A stretch of 36,840 nt of DNA from Bacteroidales bacterium (GTDB lineage Bacteria; Bacteroidota; Bacteroidia; Bacteroidales; UBA932), in the NCBI GenBank assembly GCA_024689985.1, contig JAILCZ010000008.1, forward strand, positions 1-36,840, given 5' to 3'. The notes below the pieces were generated by a model that saw nothing but the letters and a program-made list of their open reading frames with translations, had not been told where the DNA came from and did no database searches. The position numbers were made by a program, and so were the translations under genes. Positions 15,871 through 23,156 of the stretch are shown in pieces. Within the stretch, counting starts at the first letter, position 1. Each line of letters opens with the position of its first letter.

Positions 15871-17817
15871 ATGGGAAAGTCATTTTTATACACATTTTCG
15901 ACACTCGCATTCGTTTTGTTCTCCGGCAGCAGTCTTGCCGGACAGGAGGTGGACAGCCTGATGGTGAAGGTTGATTCGCTTGACAGGACTCTTGAAGTCG
16001 TGGACAGCGTCAGCGTGCCCCTTTCTCCTGAACAGCTTCTGAACATTGCCGATTCCCTCCGCGAGGCCTATCGTTTCAGCGAGGCTGTCGGTATGTATGA
16101 AAAGGCCCGCGCGGCGGCATCCGACTCCCTTCTCATCGAGGCTGTTGATGACAGGCTCATTCTCGGACAGAATGCCCTTTCGATGATGGATTACTGCAGC
16201 CATCCCGTCGTCGTCGCCAAGCAGAAGTTCTCCCTAAAGGATTTCTTCCTTTTCTATCCTCTGAAGGACAAGAGCTGGAGGGCTCTTCCGAACCAGCTTG
16301 ATTCCCTTGACGGACACCCGATAGCAAGGGCTATGTATGTGCCTGACGATGCCAAAACCTTGTATTACGGTGCAAAGGATGAGGATGGAATCAGCAATAT
16401 TTACCGCACCGTCGATCTCGGCGAAATCTGGAGCGTTCCGGAACTCATCAATGAGCAGGTGACTTCTTCTTCGGACGAGATCTTCCCTATGCTTTCTCCT
16501 GACGGAAGGTCGCTTTTCTTCGCTTCCAAGGGACTCTATGGTATGGGTGGATATGATCTCTATGTGTCCCGCTGGAACAAAGAGTCCAAGGATTGGGACG
16601 TGCCTGTGAATATGGGCTTCCCTTATTCTTCCCCTGCGGATGATTTTCTGTTCATCAATACTGCCGACGGCAAGTATTCGATCTTCGCGTCCAACAGGGA
16701 GTGCAGCAGGGACAGCGTCTATATCTATGTCCTCGAGTTTGACAGTATGCCTGTCAGGAAGGCCGTGCGTGATGAGGATGAGCTTTATACTCTTTCGCAG
16801 CTTTCTCCGGCCGTCGATCCTTCCAGGATTGACAACGCCTCCGCCGTAAAGCAGGATTCCGCGGAGAATGAGGCTACTGACCGTTACCGTACTCAGATGC
16901 TCAAGGTCCGCGCCCTGAGGGATTCCATATCGAATTACGGCACTATGCTCAACAGGGAGAGGGCTGCAGCCGCAGAGCTTGACAGCACCGACAGGGAAGC
17001 TGCCCTGGCGGCTGTCTTCGCCAAGGAGATGGCGCTTCCTGCCCTCAGCGATACTCTTGCCAAGGCTGTGAGCGACCTTCAGAAGATTGAGATGGATTTC
17101 CTTGTCAGCGGCATCTCCGTTGATTCGGAGAAGATCCGCACAGACCTCGAGAAGGAGGTCGTAGGAGTATCTTCCGGCTATGCTTTCTCAAAGAATTCTT
17201 TCGGCCCTGCCCTCGAGATGAATATCGAGAAGCCTGAGCCGACTTTCGACTATACGTTTATGATCCTTCCTGAGGGAAGGTTCGCCGAGGACAATACCCT
17301 CCCTTCCGGCCTGGTTTACCAGATTCAGCTGTTCACCTCGTCTTCCAAGGCGAAGGTCAGCCATCTCAAGGGTCTCAGCCCTGTCTTCGAGAAACTTTCT
17401 CCTAGTCTCAAGTACACTTATTCGGTCGGAGTCTTCCGCAGCTACAAGGATGCTCTCAGCAACCTGAACAAGGTGAAGAGGCTTGGTTTCCGTACGGCTA
17501 TGATTACGGCTTACAAGGACGGCAAGTCTATGTCCGTCGCCGCAGCCCGCTCTCTTGAGAGTTCGGTAAAGACCATCTATACCGTGAAGATCTACCCTGA
17601 TGACGGAGAGACTCTTCCTGACCTGGCCAAGACGGCCATCCACAATATCACGACCCGTGACATTGTCCGTTCTGTCGAGGAAGGAGCCGTCGTCTATCTC
17701 GCCGGTCCATTCGACGAAAAAAGCGATGCCGAATCTCTCGTCACCGCTCTCAAAGCAACAGGCGTTGGCAACGCCGTCATTGATCAGACTACTCTGACTT
17801 TGAATATGGCTTTGTGA
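15871..17817 (+). CDS. Secreted PD40-repeat and SPOR-domain protein
   Basis: The 648-residue product starts with a signal peptide (cleavage near SSLAGQE, residue 23). Residues about 50-95 look like helical TPR (LNIADSLREAYRFSEAVGMYEKA). Residues about 150-290 hold WD40-like/PD40 beta-propeller repeats such as MLSPDGRSLFFASKGLYGMG. A charged, probably coiled-coil stretch covers about 320-420. Residues about 479-640 contain two SPOR-like segments (GLVYQIQLFTSSSKAKV and TIYTVKIYPDDGETLPD), a fold that binds denuded peptidoglycan glycan strands. It is therefore probably a periplasmic or outer-membrane-associated wall-binding protein. I chose the ATG at 15871 because the frame upstream only offers a TTG that overlaps the promoter. 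The 3' end overlaps convergent yhcH by 34 nt. Confidence 0.8.
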   Translation: MGKSFLYTFSTLAFVLFSGSSLAGQEVDSLMVKVDSLDRTLEVVDSVSVPLSPEQLLNIADSLREAYRFSEAVGMYEKARAAASDSLLIEAVDDRLILGQNALSMMDYCSHPVVVAKQKFSLKDFFLFYPLKDKSWRALPNQLDSLDGHPIARAMYVPDDAKTLYYGAKDEDGISNIYRTVDLGEIWSVPELINEQVTSSSDEIFPMLSPDGRSLFFASKGLYGMGGYDLYVSRWNKESKDWDVPVNMGFPYSSPADDFLFINTADGKYSIFASNRECSRDSVYIYVLEFDSMPVRKAVRDEDELYTLSQLSPAVDPSRIDNASAVKQDSAENEATDRYRTQMLKVRALRDSISNYGTMLNRERAAAAELDSTDREAALAAVFAKEMALPALSDTLAKAVSDLQKIEMDFLVSGISVDSEKIRTDLEKEVVGVSSGYAFSKNSFGPALEMNIEKPEPTFDYTFMILPEGRFAEDNTLPSGLVYQIQLFTSSSKAKVSHLKGLSPVFEKLSPSLKYTYSVGVFRSYKDALSNLNKVKRLGFRTAMITAYKDGKSMSVAAARSLESSVKTIYTVKIYPDDGETLPDLAKTAIHNITTRDIVRSVEEGAVVYLAGPFDEKSDAESLVTALKATGVGNAVIDQTTLTLNMAL

Positions 17818-18206
17818 ATCATTCCTTCTCCGATTAGAGGGGCGTGAGCCGTATCCGGCTCGAATACGACCATCTCTCCCGGTTTCCTGGCAATGATTTC
17901 CTCCACTTTGTCGTCGAAGAAGATTATGTCTTTCTCCGTGTTCATTTCTCCCCTTGGCGAGGTGCATTCCGAGCGTGGCTTTACGCCGAATTTTTCTTCG
18001 CAGGACAGAGGAATCTGGATGTCGATGTATTTGTCGTGTGCCTCCAGAGTCGCCTCCGTAGGGGTTTTCAGCTTGCTGTCCACGATGTTTACCCAGAGGT
18101 TGTCACCGTCGATGAAGTGCTTGCCCAATGGCATTGCGCCGAGGTCGTTATCCTTGATAAAATCCAGCGCTTTTACATAGAAAGGGTTTTGTTCCAGTGT
18201 TTTCAT
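17784..18206 (-). CDS. YhcH/YjgK/YiaL family sugar-handling protein
   Basis: The 140-residue product is a single cupin-like domain of the YhcH/YjgK/YiaL (DUF386) family: HDKYIDIQIPLSCEEKFG in the middle, PGEMVVFEPDTAHAPLI near the C-terminus with the conserved metal-site Glu, Asp and His, and GMIHKAIFKVRV at the end. E. coli YhcH (NanQ) is a sialic acid anomerase, and EbgC of beta-galactosidase is a relative, so an anomerase-type role is likely, though the sugar is unknown. Its ATG overlaps the nptA stop by 4 nt (ATGA), so it is read from the nptA transcript. Why a phosphate transporter and a sugar protein share a unit is unclear. Confidence 0.85.
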   Translation of the reverse strand: MKTLEQNPFYVKALDFIKDNDLGAMPLGKHFIDGDNLWVNIVDSKLKTPTEATLEAHDKYIDIQIPLSCEEKFGVKPRSECTSPRGEMNTEKDIIFFDDKVEEIIARKPGEMVVFEPDTAHAPLIGEGMIHKAIFKVRVV

Positions 18207-19873
18207 CTGATTGTCTTCGCTACGTTTATCAAATGGTCGGCGATACGTTCAGTATTTGATGAGAGAGACAGGTACTGTGCGCCAACCGTCGCCGTGCAGA
18301 TGCCGCTTCCAAGTCTCTTGATGTGGTTTTCTTCCATCATATCTGTGTACTCGTCCGTCTGCTCCTCAATCTCGTTCGCTTTTGCGAGGGCCTCGGCATC
18401 GTTGTCGCGATATGCTATGCATACCTGGTCGAAGAGTTCGTGCAGCAGGGCCTTGAGCTGGCTGATTTCGTAGAGGGCGTCGTCCGAGAACTGTTCGTCG
18501 ATGTTCTTGAGGTTCTGTGCGTATTCTACGATGTTTTCAGCATAGTCACCGACTCGTTCCAGGTCTCTGGCCGACCTGTATGTGGTGGCAAGATAGACGT
18601 GGTCTCTGTCGCTGAGTCCGTTCTTTTCAGATAGACGCACCACATAGTCCACGATAGCCTGGTTCATAAAGTTGAGTTCCTGCTCCGTCTTGTCGAAGTT
18701 CTCCTTTTCGCTGAAGTCCATCTGGGTGATGATCTGCAGTGACCTGTCCACGTTCTCCATAGCGAGGTCGGCCATCCTGAGGATTTCCCTTCTTACCTGA
18801 CCGACTGCAACAGCTGGAGTCCTGAGGAGGTTCTCGTCGAGGTATTTAAGACGCATAGCAGGCTCTGCGTTCTTCTCCTTTCCTTCCGGCAGCATCTTGC
18901 AGACGGCATTTACCAGAGGCGTCGTAAGAGGCAGCACAACGGCTACCGTCACTGTGTTGAAGAATGTATGGAACATCGCGAGCTGAGTCTGAGGGGCTCC
19001 CGGGAAGAGTTTTGCGAATACGGAACCGTAGCTGATTCCGTTTGTGACAAGATTCAGGATCAGTCCGGCAATGAGGAAGAGGGCTACACCGAAGCAGTTG
19101 AACAGCAGGTGGATAAGTGCCGTCCTTCTTGCGTTGAGGCTGCTGGTCATTCCGGCGAGGATTGCCACTACGCAGGATCCGATGTTGGAACCCATCGTAA
19201 GCAGGATGCCCTGGTCAAGAGAGATCAAGCCGGTCACTACCATCGCAAGTGCGATTGATGTCATCACGGATGAACTCTGGATTATCGCCGTCAGCACTGC
19301 TCCGATCAATACCAGCAGCAGAGGATTGCCGATGCTTGCAAGCAGGCTCTTTACTCCGTCCTGTGCCGCGAATGCCTCCATTGAGCCGCTCATCAGCGAG
19401 AGTCCCACGAATAGCATACCGAATCCGGTTATGATTCCTCCGGTCGTCTTCCAGGTGCTTTTCTTCGAGAACATCATCAGGAAGGCTCCCACTCCTGCAA
19501 GTGCCGAGAATATCATCGTCGTTGAGATTCCGCCTCCTCCGAACATACCGAGGGCCACGATCTGTGCCGTCACCGTCGTACCGATGTTTGCTCCGTAAAT
19601 CAGCGTCGCCGCCTGATACAGTGAGATAATTCCGGCGTTCACGAATCCGATGGTCATCACCGTCGTCGCTCCGGAGCTTTGTATCAATGCCGTGCTGGCT
19701 GCTCCGATACCTACGCCCAGAAGCGGGTTGGAAGATGTCTTTGAGAATAATTTCTTGAGCCTTTCGGAACTTGCTGCCTCCAGGTTTGAACTCATCATCT
19801 GGCAGGCTATAAGGAAGATTCCAATGCCGGACAGAAGAGTCAGAACTGCTTTAAGAATTTCGATAAAGTCCAT
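18203..19873 (-). CDS. Na/phosphate cotransporter family protein with C-terminal PhoU domain
   Basis: The 556-residue product has the SLC34/NptA layout: about eight to nine hydrophobic segments in residues 1-330 with the two inverted QSS repeats (ALIQSSGATTVM at 65-67 and AIIQSSSVMTS at 199-201) that form the Na and phosphate site, and GSNIGSCVVAIL and NIGTTVTAQIVAL half-site segments. Residues about 345-550 form a cytoplasmic helical PhoU-like domain (ERVGDYAENIVEYAQNL and NTERIADHLINVAKTI, both PhoU-type E..D...N signatures). It likely imports phosphate with sodium. A TACATTTG promoter box is at 19905-19912. yhcH follows with a 4-nt overlap. Confidence 0.92.
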   Translation of the reverse strand: MDFIEILKAVLTLLSGIGIFLIACQMMSSNLEAASSERLKKLFSKTSSNPLLGVGIGAASTALIQSSGATTVMTIGFVNAGIISLYQAATLIYGANIGTTVTAQIVALGMFGGGGISTTMIFSALAGVGAFLMMFSKKSTWKTTGGIITGFGMLFVGLSLMSGSMEAFAAQDGVKSLLASIGNPLLLVLIGAVLTAIIQSSSVMTSIALAMVVTGLISLDQGILLTMGSNIGSCVVAILAGMTSSLNARRTALIHLLFNCFGVALFLIAGLILNLVTNGISYGSVFAKLFPGAPQTQLAMFHTFFNTVTVAVVLPLTTPLVNAVCKMLPEGKEKNAEPAMRLKYLDENLLRTPAVAVGQVRREILRMADLAMENVDRSLQIITQMDFSEKENFDKTEQELNFMNQAIVDYVVRLSEKNGLSDRDHVYLATTYRSARDLERVGDYAENIVEYAQNLKNIDEQFSDDALYEISQLKALLHELFDQVCIAYRDNDAEALAKANEIEEQTDEYTDMMEENHIKRLGSGICTATVGAQYLSLSSNTERIADHLINVAKTIR

Positions 19874-19904
19874 TTAGTTCTCTTTAAATTTCTTGCCTTG
19901 ACTA

Positions 19905-19912
19905 CAAATGTA
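19905..19912 (-). promoter_or_regulatory. -7 promoter box for nptA-yhcH
   Basis: TACATTTG on the minus strand matches TAnnTTTG and ends 31 nt before the nptA start. The first copy of the repeated terminator lies directly upstream. Confidence 0.5.
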
Positions 19913-19925
19913 CAAAAATGAATAC

Positions 19926-19960
19926 AAAAAAAGCGACAGCCGTTTGACTGTCGCTTCATT
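19926..19960 (-). terminator. Terminator after the ATPase gene, first copy of a 34-bp repeat
   Basis: AAGCGACAG and CTGTCGCTT form a 9-bp stem with an 8-nt loop, followed on the minus strand by seven T. Bases 19927-19960 are identical to 21356-21389. It lies after the ATPase gene and before the nptA promoter. Confidence 0.85.
19927..19960. repeat. 34-bp direct repeat, copy 1
   Basis: This is identical over 34 bp to 21356-21389 in the same orientation, and the roughly 12 bp to its left are also similar (both begin AATGAA, then an A-rich stretch). The pair flanks the ATPase gene. Confidence 0.9.
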
Positions 19961-20089
19961 TACAGGGAAACTGCCCTTGCTATGCTCAGATAAAGAAATC
20001 AAACCAATTTCATTCAAAAGAAGACAAACGAACGGTTCCAAACATTCTGATTGTTAAATAAATAGTGTGTAGTTGAACTGGCGAGTATT

Positions 20090-21172
20090 TTAATACCTGG
20101 CCTCTAACCACTGCCCGAAGAAGCGGTCATATACCATATATCCATCCGGAGAACGGTAGACTATCTCTTCTTCCAGCATTCTTGATAAGGCGCTTTTTAC
20201 GCTGCTGGTTGCTGTGAGTCCATACTTTGTGATGAATCCTCCTGCGGTTATTTCTTTTACCTTTTTTTCTTTTGCGATGGCCTTTATCAGTTTTACCTGC
20301 CCCTTTGGGTATACCTGGAGCAGATGCTGATAATAGAATTCATTCTCCTGCAAAATCTCAAGCATACACTCTTGCAAGAGGGTGGAGTCAATGACACGTC
20401 CTGTTTTTGCATACATCCGGTTTAGAATCATCTGAATGTACCATGTATAACCCTCATAAGCAGCGTATAAATAATGGAACACTTCTTTTGACAGAGAGCG
20501 GCTCTGGCCTTTGAAGAATGATTCTGCGAATCTGTAATATGCATCCTCGTCGATTATTCCTATTGTTATCTCTGAGGTGCTTTGGTAGAAAGGACGTTTT
20601 GGAGAAAGGAACATCTCTCCAAGCATATGAGATTGGCTGCCGGAGAATATAAAATGTACGTTATGCAAGTCCTGGACGTATGAACGAAGCAGTGCCTCCA
20701 CGTTTTTCTCGGGATAATTGGCTATTTGCTGGAACTCGTCAAAGGCGATATAACAAGTTTTTTCAGACTGTTTTAAATAATTGAAAACCTGTTCCAGGGT
20801 ACTTGCTTCTGTTCCTGCAGTAACATCCAGCCCGAATTTTGGCTGTCCGGTTATCTGATCCACAGTAAGGTTTGGGCGAAGGCCCTTGTGCCCCAGCACA
20901 GCCGAGGCAAAAGCCTGTGTGAAATCATAGAGGGACTCGGTAGGATACAAGTCTATGTAAATAGCCGTGGCCTGTGCGTCCTGTTCCTTTATCAGATGGA
21001 AGACATGTTTGATAAGACCCGTTTTCCCAAGTCTTCTGGGCGATGTCAGGGTGATGTTTCTCCCATTGTGAAGTGTATCCAAAAGAGCTGCAGTCTCTTT
21101 TTTTCGGTCACAGAAATACTCCGGAGACTCATATCCGGTTATAAGGAAAGGGTTGACAATCTTAGTATCCAT
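20090..21172 (-). CDS. AAA/STAND-like ATP-binding protein (ATPase_2 type)
   Basis: The 360-residue product begins with NPFLITGYESPEYFCDRKKE, typical of the archaeal-ATPase-like (Pfam ATPase_2, MNS clade of STAND NTPases) group abundant in Bacteroidota. The P-loop is SPRRLGKTGL (about residues 44-53), Walker B is CYIAFDEFQQI, and HFIFSGSQSHML plus KRPFYQSTSEITIG follow as sensor regions. The C-terminal 100 residues form a winged-helix-like domain (TKYGLTATSSVKSALSRMLE). The cellular role of this family is poorly known. The gene looks more AT-rich than its neighbours and sits alone between two identical terminators beside tRNA-Gly, with repeats upstream, which suggests acquisition. No transposase or integrase is nearby. 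Confidence 0.85.
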   Translation of the reverse strand: MDTKIVNPFLITGYESPEYFCDRKKETAALLDTLHNGRNITLTSPRRLGKTGLIKHVFHLIKEQDAQATAIYIDLYPTESLYDFTQAFASAVLGHKGLRPNLTVDQITGQPKFGLDVTAGTEASTLEQVFNYLKQSEKTCYIAFDEFQQIANYPEKNVEALLRSYVQDLHNVHFIFSGSQSHMLGEMFLSPKRPFYQSTSEITIGIIDEDAYYRFAESFFKGQSRSLSKEVFHYLYAAYEGYTWYIQMILNRMYAKTGRVIDSTLLQECMLEILQENEFYYQHLLQVYPKGQVKLIKAIAKEKKVKEITAGGFITKYGLTATSSVKSALSRMLEEEIVYRSPDGYMVYDRFFGQWLEARY

Positions 21173-21189
21173 GTCATTGCGGTTTTTGC

Positions 21190-21221
21190 GTTGCGAAAAT
21201 ATCGCAACACAAATATCGCAA
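21190..21221. repeat. Inverted and direct repeats upstream of the ATPase gene
   Basis: GTTGCGA (21190-21196) and TCGCAAC (21202-21208) form a 7-bp inverted repeat with a 5-nt spacer. ATATCGCAA occurs twice, at 21199-21207 and 21213-21221. They lie 18-49 nt upstream of the ATPase start, where an operator would be expected. I see no full TAnnTTTG box here. Confidence 0.6.
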
Positions 21222-21236
21222 TAAATAATGTAATAT

Positions 21237-21273
21237 CAAAACCCCCGGAAGATAAACCTTTTCTTCCGGGGGT
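21237..21273 (-). terminator. Strong hairpin terminator between tRNA-Gly and the ATPase gene
   Basis: A perfect 12-bp GC-rich stem (21241-21252 with 21262-21273, 9-nt loop) is followed on the minus strand by TTTT. It would stop read-through from pheS and tRNA-Gly into the ATPase gene. Confidence 0.75.
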
Positions 21274-21355
21274 AAGAGATTATATCTGGCGCTTAAAGCG
21301 CACTAGGTTAGTTGTTTGCCGTTACTGTCTCTCCAAAATAAAGCAATGAAAAAAC

Positions 21356-21389
21356 AAAAAAGCGACAGCCGTTTGACTGTCGCTTCATT
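21356..21389 (-). terminator. Terminator after tRNA-Gly, second copy of the 34-bp repeat
   Basis: It has the same 9-bp stem and T-run as 19926-19960, and the 34 bp are identical between the copies. It lies 4 nt beyond the 3' end of tRNA-Gly on the minus strand and should end that transcript. Confidence 0.85.
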
Positions 21390-21393
21390 AAGA

Positions 21394-21465
<72 letters not shown>

Positions 21466-21496
21466 ATTATGTTTCCCCGGTGGTTCGTTGGGATTG

Positions 21497-21527
21497 CAAA
21501 GGTACGAAGAATTTCGACAGTTGCAAA
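21497..21527 (-). promoter_or_regulatory. Promoter for tRNA-Gly
   Basis: On the minus strand TTTG (21527 to 21524) and TACCTTTG (21504 to 21497) are separated by exactly 19 nt, a full match to the Bacteroidota promoter. It lies about 30 nt upstream of the mature tRNA 5' end. Confidence 0.75.
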
Positions 21528-21583
21528 TCTTTTGTGAATTTTTTTCGAGGAATTTTAAGTTTTTTCTTCGCTTTTTCGTGGTT

Positions 21584-22618
21584 TTAGACCTCTACACAGG
21601 TGCTGAACTCCTTGAGGAAGCGAAGGTCGTTTTCAAAATAGTGACGAAGGTCGTTGACCTGCCACTTGAGCATAGCGATACGCTCGACGCCCATACCGAA
21701 GGCGAATCCGCTGTACTTTTTGCTGTCGATGCCGGAAGCCTCAAGGACGTTAGGGTCAACCATACCGCAGCCGAGAATCTCGAGCCAGCCAGTACCCTTG
21801 CAGATGTTGCAGCCCTTGCCCTTGCAGATGTTGCAGCTTACGTCAACCTCGGCAGAAGGCTCGGTGAACGGGAAGTATGAAGGACGCATACGAATCTTGG
21901 TCTCAGGGCCGAACATCTCCCTTGCAAAGAGGAGGATGGCCTGCTTGAGGTCTGCGAAAGTGACGTTCTCATCAACATAGAGACCCTCGATCTGATGGAA
22001 GATACAGTGTGCGCGGGCTGAGATAGCCTCGTTTCTGAACACACGGCCAGGGCAGACTACTCGGATCGGGAGAGACTGCTTTTCCATCGTGCGGACCTGG
22101 ACGCTGGAAGTGTGGGTCCTGAGAAGGAGTGGGTTCGGATGACCGGCGCTTACGAAGAAGGTGTCCTGCATATCTCTTGCAGGATGGTTAGGCGCGAAGT
22201 TGAGGGCCTCGAATACGTGGTAGTCATCTTCGATCTCCGGTCCCTCGGCAACGTCGTAGCCGAATTTGCGGAAGATGTCGACGATCTCCTTGCGTACGAT
22301 TGAAACCGGATGACGGGAGCCGAGCTGGTATGGCTCTCCAGGCATCGTGAGGTCTTCCTTCGGAGCAGCGTCCATAGCGGCCTGCTCTGCGTTGGCCTTG
22401 AGCTCTTCAATTCTTGCAGCGGCCTGCTGCTTGAGCTCATTGAGTTTCTTTCCGAATTCCTTCTTCATCTCTGGTGCGACGGTACGGAATTCTTCAAAGA
22501 GTTTTGTAATCTCGCCTTTCTTTCCGAGGAAGCGAACTCTTGCGTCCTCGACATCCTTCATTGTCTTTGTCTGAAGATCGCCAAGTTCTGCAAGTATCTG
22601 TTCAATCTGTTCTTTCAT
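21584..22618 (-). CDS. pheS: Phenylalanyl-tRNA synthetase alpha subunit
   Basis: The 344-residue product is a normal-length PheS. Residues 1-85 are the N-terminal coiled coil, rich in Lys and Glu. The class II catalytic core follows: GSRHPVSIVRKEIVDIF, EIEDDYHVFEALNFAPNHPARDMQDTFF (motif 1 area), LLRTHTSSVQVRTM, GRVFRNEAISARAHCIFHQIEG (motif 2) and GFAFGMGVERIAML (motif 3). At about residues 259-275 a CNICKGKGCNICKGTGW insert gives a CxxC..CxxC pattern; similar inserts occur in PheS of other phyla. It would pair with PheT, which is not adjacent. A TACATTTG promoter box is at 22666-22673. Confidence 0.96.
   Translation of the reverse strand: MKEQIEQILAELGDLQTKTMKDVEDARVRFLGKKGEITKLFEEFRTVAPEMKKEFGKKLNELKQQAAARIEELKANAEQAAMDAAPKEDLTMPGEPYQLGSRHPVSIVRKEIVDIFRKFGYDVAEGPEIEDDYHVFEALNFAPNHPARDMQDTFFVSAGHPNPLLLRTHTSSVQVRTMEKQSLPIRVVCPGRVFRNEAISARAHCIFHQIEGLYVDENVTFADLKQAILLFAREMFGPETKIRMRPSYFPFTEPSAEVDVSCNICKGKGCNICKGTGWLEILGCGMVDPNVLEASGIDSKKYSGFAFGMGVERIAMLKWQVNDLRHYFENDLRFLKEFSTCVEV
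21795..21836. repeat. Short direct repeat inside pheS
   Basis: The 18-bp sequence CCCTTGCAGATGTTGCAG occurs at 21795-21812 and 21819-21836 (period 24 bp) and encodes the two CNICKG units of PheS. The near-identity at DNA level suggests a recent in-frame duplication or conversion of the unit. Confidence 0.8.
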
Positions 22619-22665
22619 ATCAAATCTGATCTGTTCAATCTGAATCTATCCGTCAATTCGGACTG

Positions 22666-22673
22666 CAAATGTA
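22666..22673 (-). promoter_or_regulatory. -7 promoter box for pheS
   Basis: TACATTTG on the minus strand matches TAnnTTTG, 47 nt upstream of the pheS ATG, in the gap after the small secreted protein gene. No TTTG -33 box is seen. Confidence 0.5.
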
Positions 22674-22674
22674 A

Positions 22675-23082
22675 TTATTTTCCTTCTTTTTCTTTGCGTT
22701 TGTCCCGGGCTTTCTTCTCCTTGCCTGCCCCGAGCTTGAGGTATTTGGCCCACTGCTTGTCGTTGAGAATGGCCTTCATCGCGTCATAGGTCTTTTCATT
22801 CCACTTGTCCGCAACCTTGGTGTAGAGGTCTGAATTCGCAATTTTTGCTTCCACGTACTTGTCGTACTCAGCCTGCATCGATTTGAGATTGTATGTCAGG
22901 ATGCTGTCGGCATAGAAAATCTGCCAGTCTTCGAGGGCCAGCTGGCTTTCATACTTGGAAACCTCCTTTTCCACATATTCATAGAGCTGCTTCTCAATCT
23001 CTTCCTTGCTAGGCCTTCCGTTCTGGGCGAAGGCCGTAAAAGAAATTGCCAATGCGATTAGGGCTGATGCGCGAAGTGTCAT
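22675..23082 (-). CDS. Small secreted helical protein, unknown function
   Basis: The 135-residue product has a signal peptide (MTLRASALIALAISFTAFAQ, cleavage after residue 19 or so) followed by an almost wholly helical, highly charged domain (KEEIEKQLYEYVEKEVSKYE) ending in a Lys/Arg/Glu-rich tail. The segment MKAILNDKQWAKYLKLG faintly resembles the LTxxQ-type motif of periplasmic Spy/CpxP-like chaperones, but I would not assign it. The frame opens upstream with a GTG at 23115, but the promoter box at 23117-23124 places transcription start inside that extension, so the ATG at 23082 is preferred. It stands alone before pheS. Confidence 0.75.
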   Translation of the reverse strand: MTLRASALIALAISFTAFAQNGRPSKEEIEKQLYEYVEKEVSKYESQLALEDWQIFYADSILTYNLKSMQAEYDKYVEAKIANSDLYTKVADKWNEKTYDAMKAILNDKQWAKYLKLGAGKEKKARDKRKEKEGK

Positions 23083-23100
23083 TCTACTGATAATTTTTTG

Positions 23101-23108
23101 TAGTTTTG
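23101..23108 (+). promoter_or_regulatory. Possible -7 promoter box for the C69 dipeptidase gene
   Basis: TAGTTTTG matches TAnnTTTG 48 nt upstream of the ATG at 23157. The region is AT-rich and no -33 box is visible, so support is weak. Confidence 0.35.
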
Positions 23109-23116
23109 TAATCACA

Positions 23117-23147
23117 CAAAGTTAGATATTTTTAGATATTAAAGAAA
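23117..23147 (-). promoter_or_regulatory. Promoter for the small secreted protein gene
   Basis: TAACTTTG (23124 to 23117) on the minus strand matches the -7 box, with TTTC (23147 to 23144) 19 nt upstream. It excludes the GTG start at 23115. Confidence 0.6.
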
Positions 23148-23156
23148 AATACAAAA

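Noticed and set aside
17188..17967. Minus-strand open frame of 259 codons opposite the PD40/SPOR gene
   Set aside because: Both overlapping genes on this stretch have clear domain motifs. The antisense frame has none and ends inside yhcH.
19961..20089. Possible gene remnant or integrase fragment between terminator and ATPase
   Set aside because: The 129 nt are AT-rich with no sustained frame or recognisable motif. Nothing can be supported.
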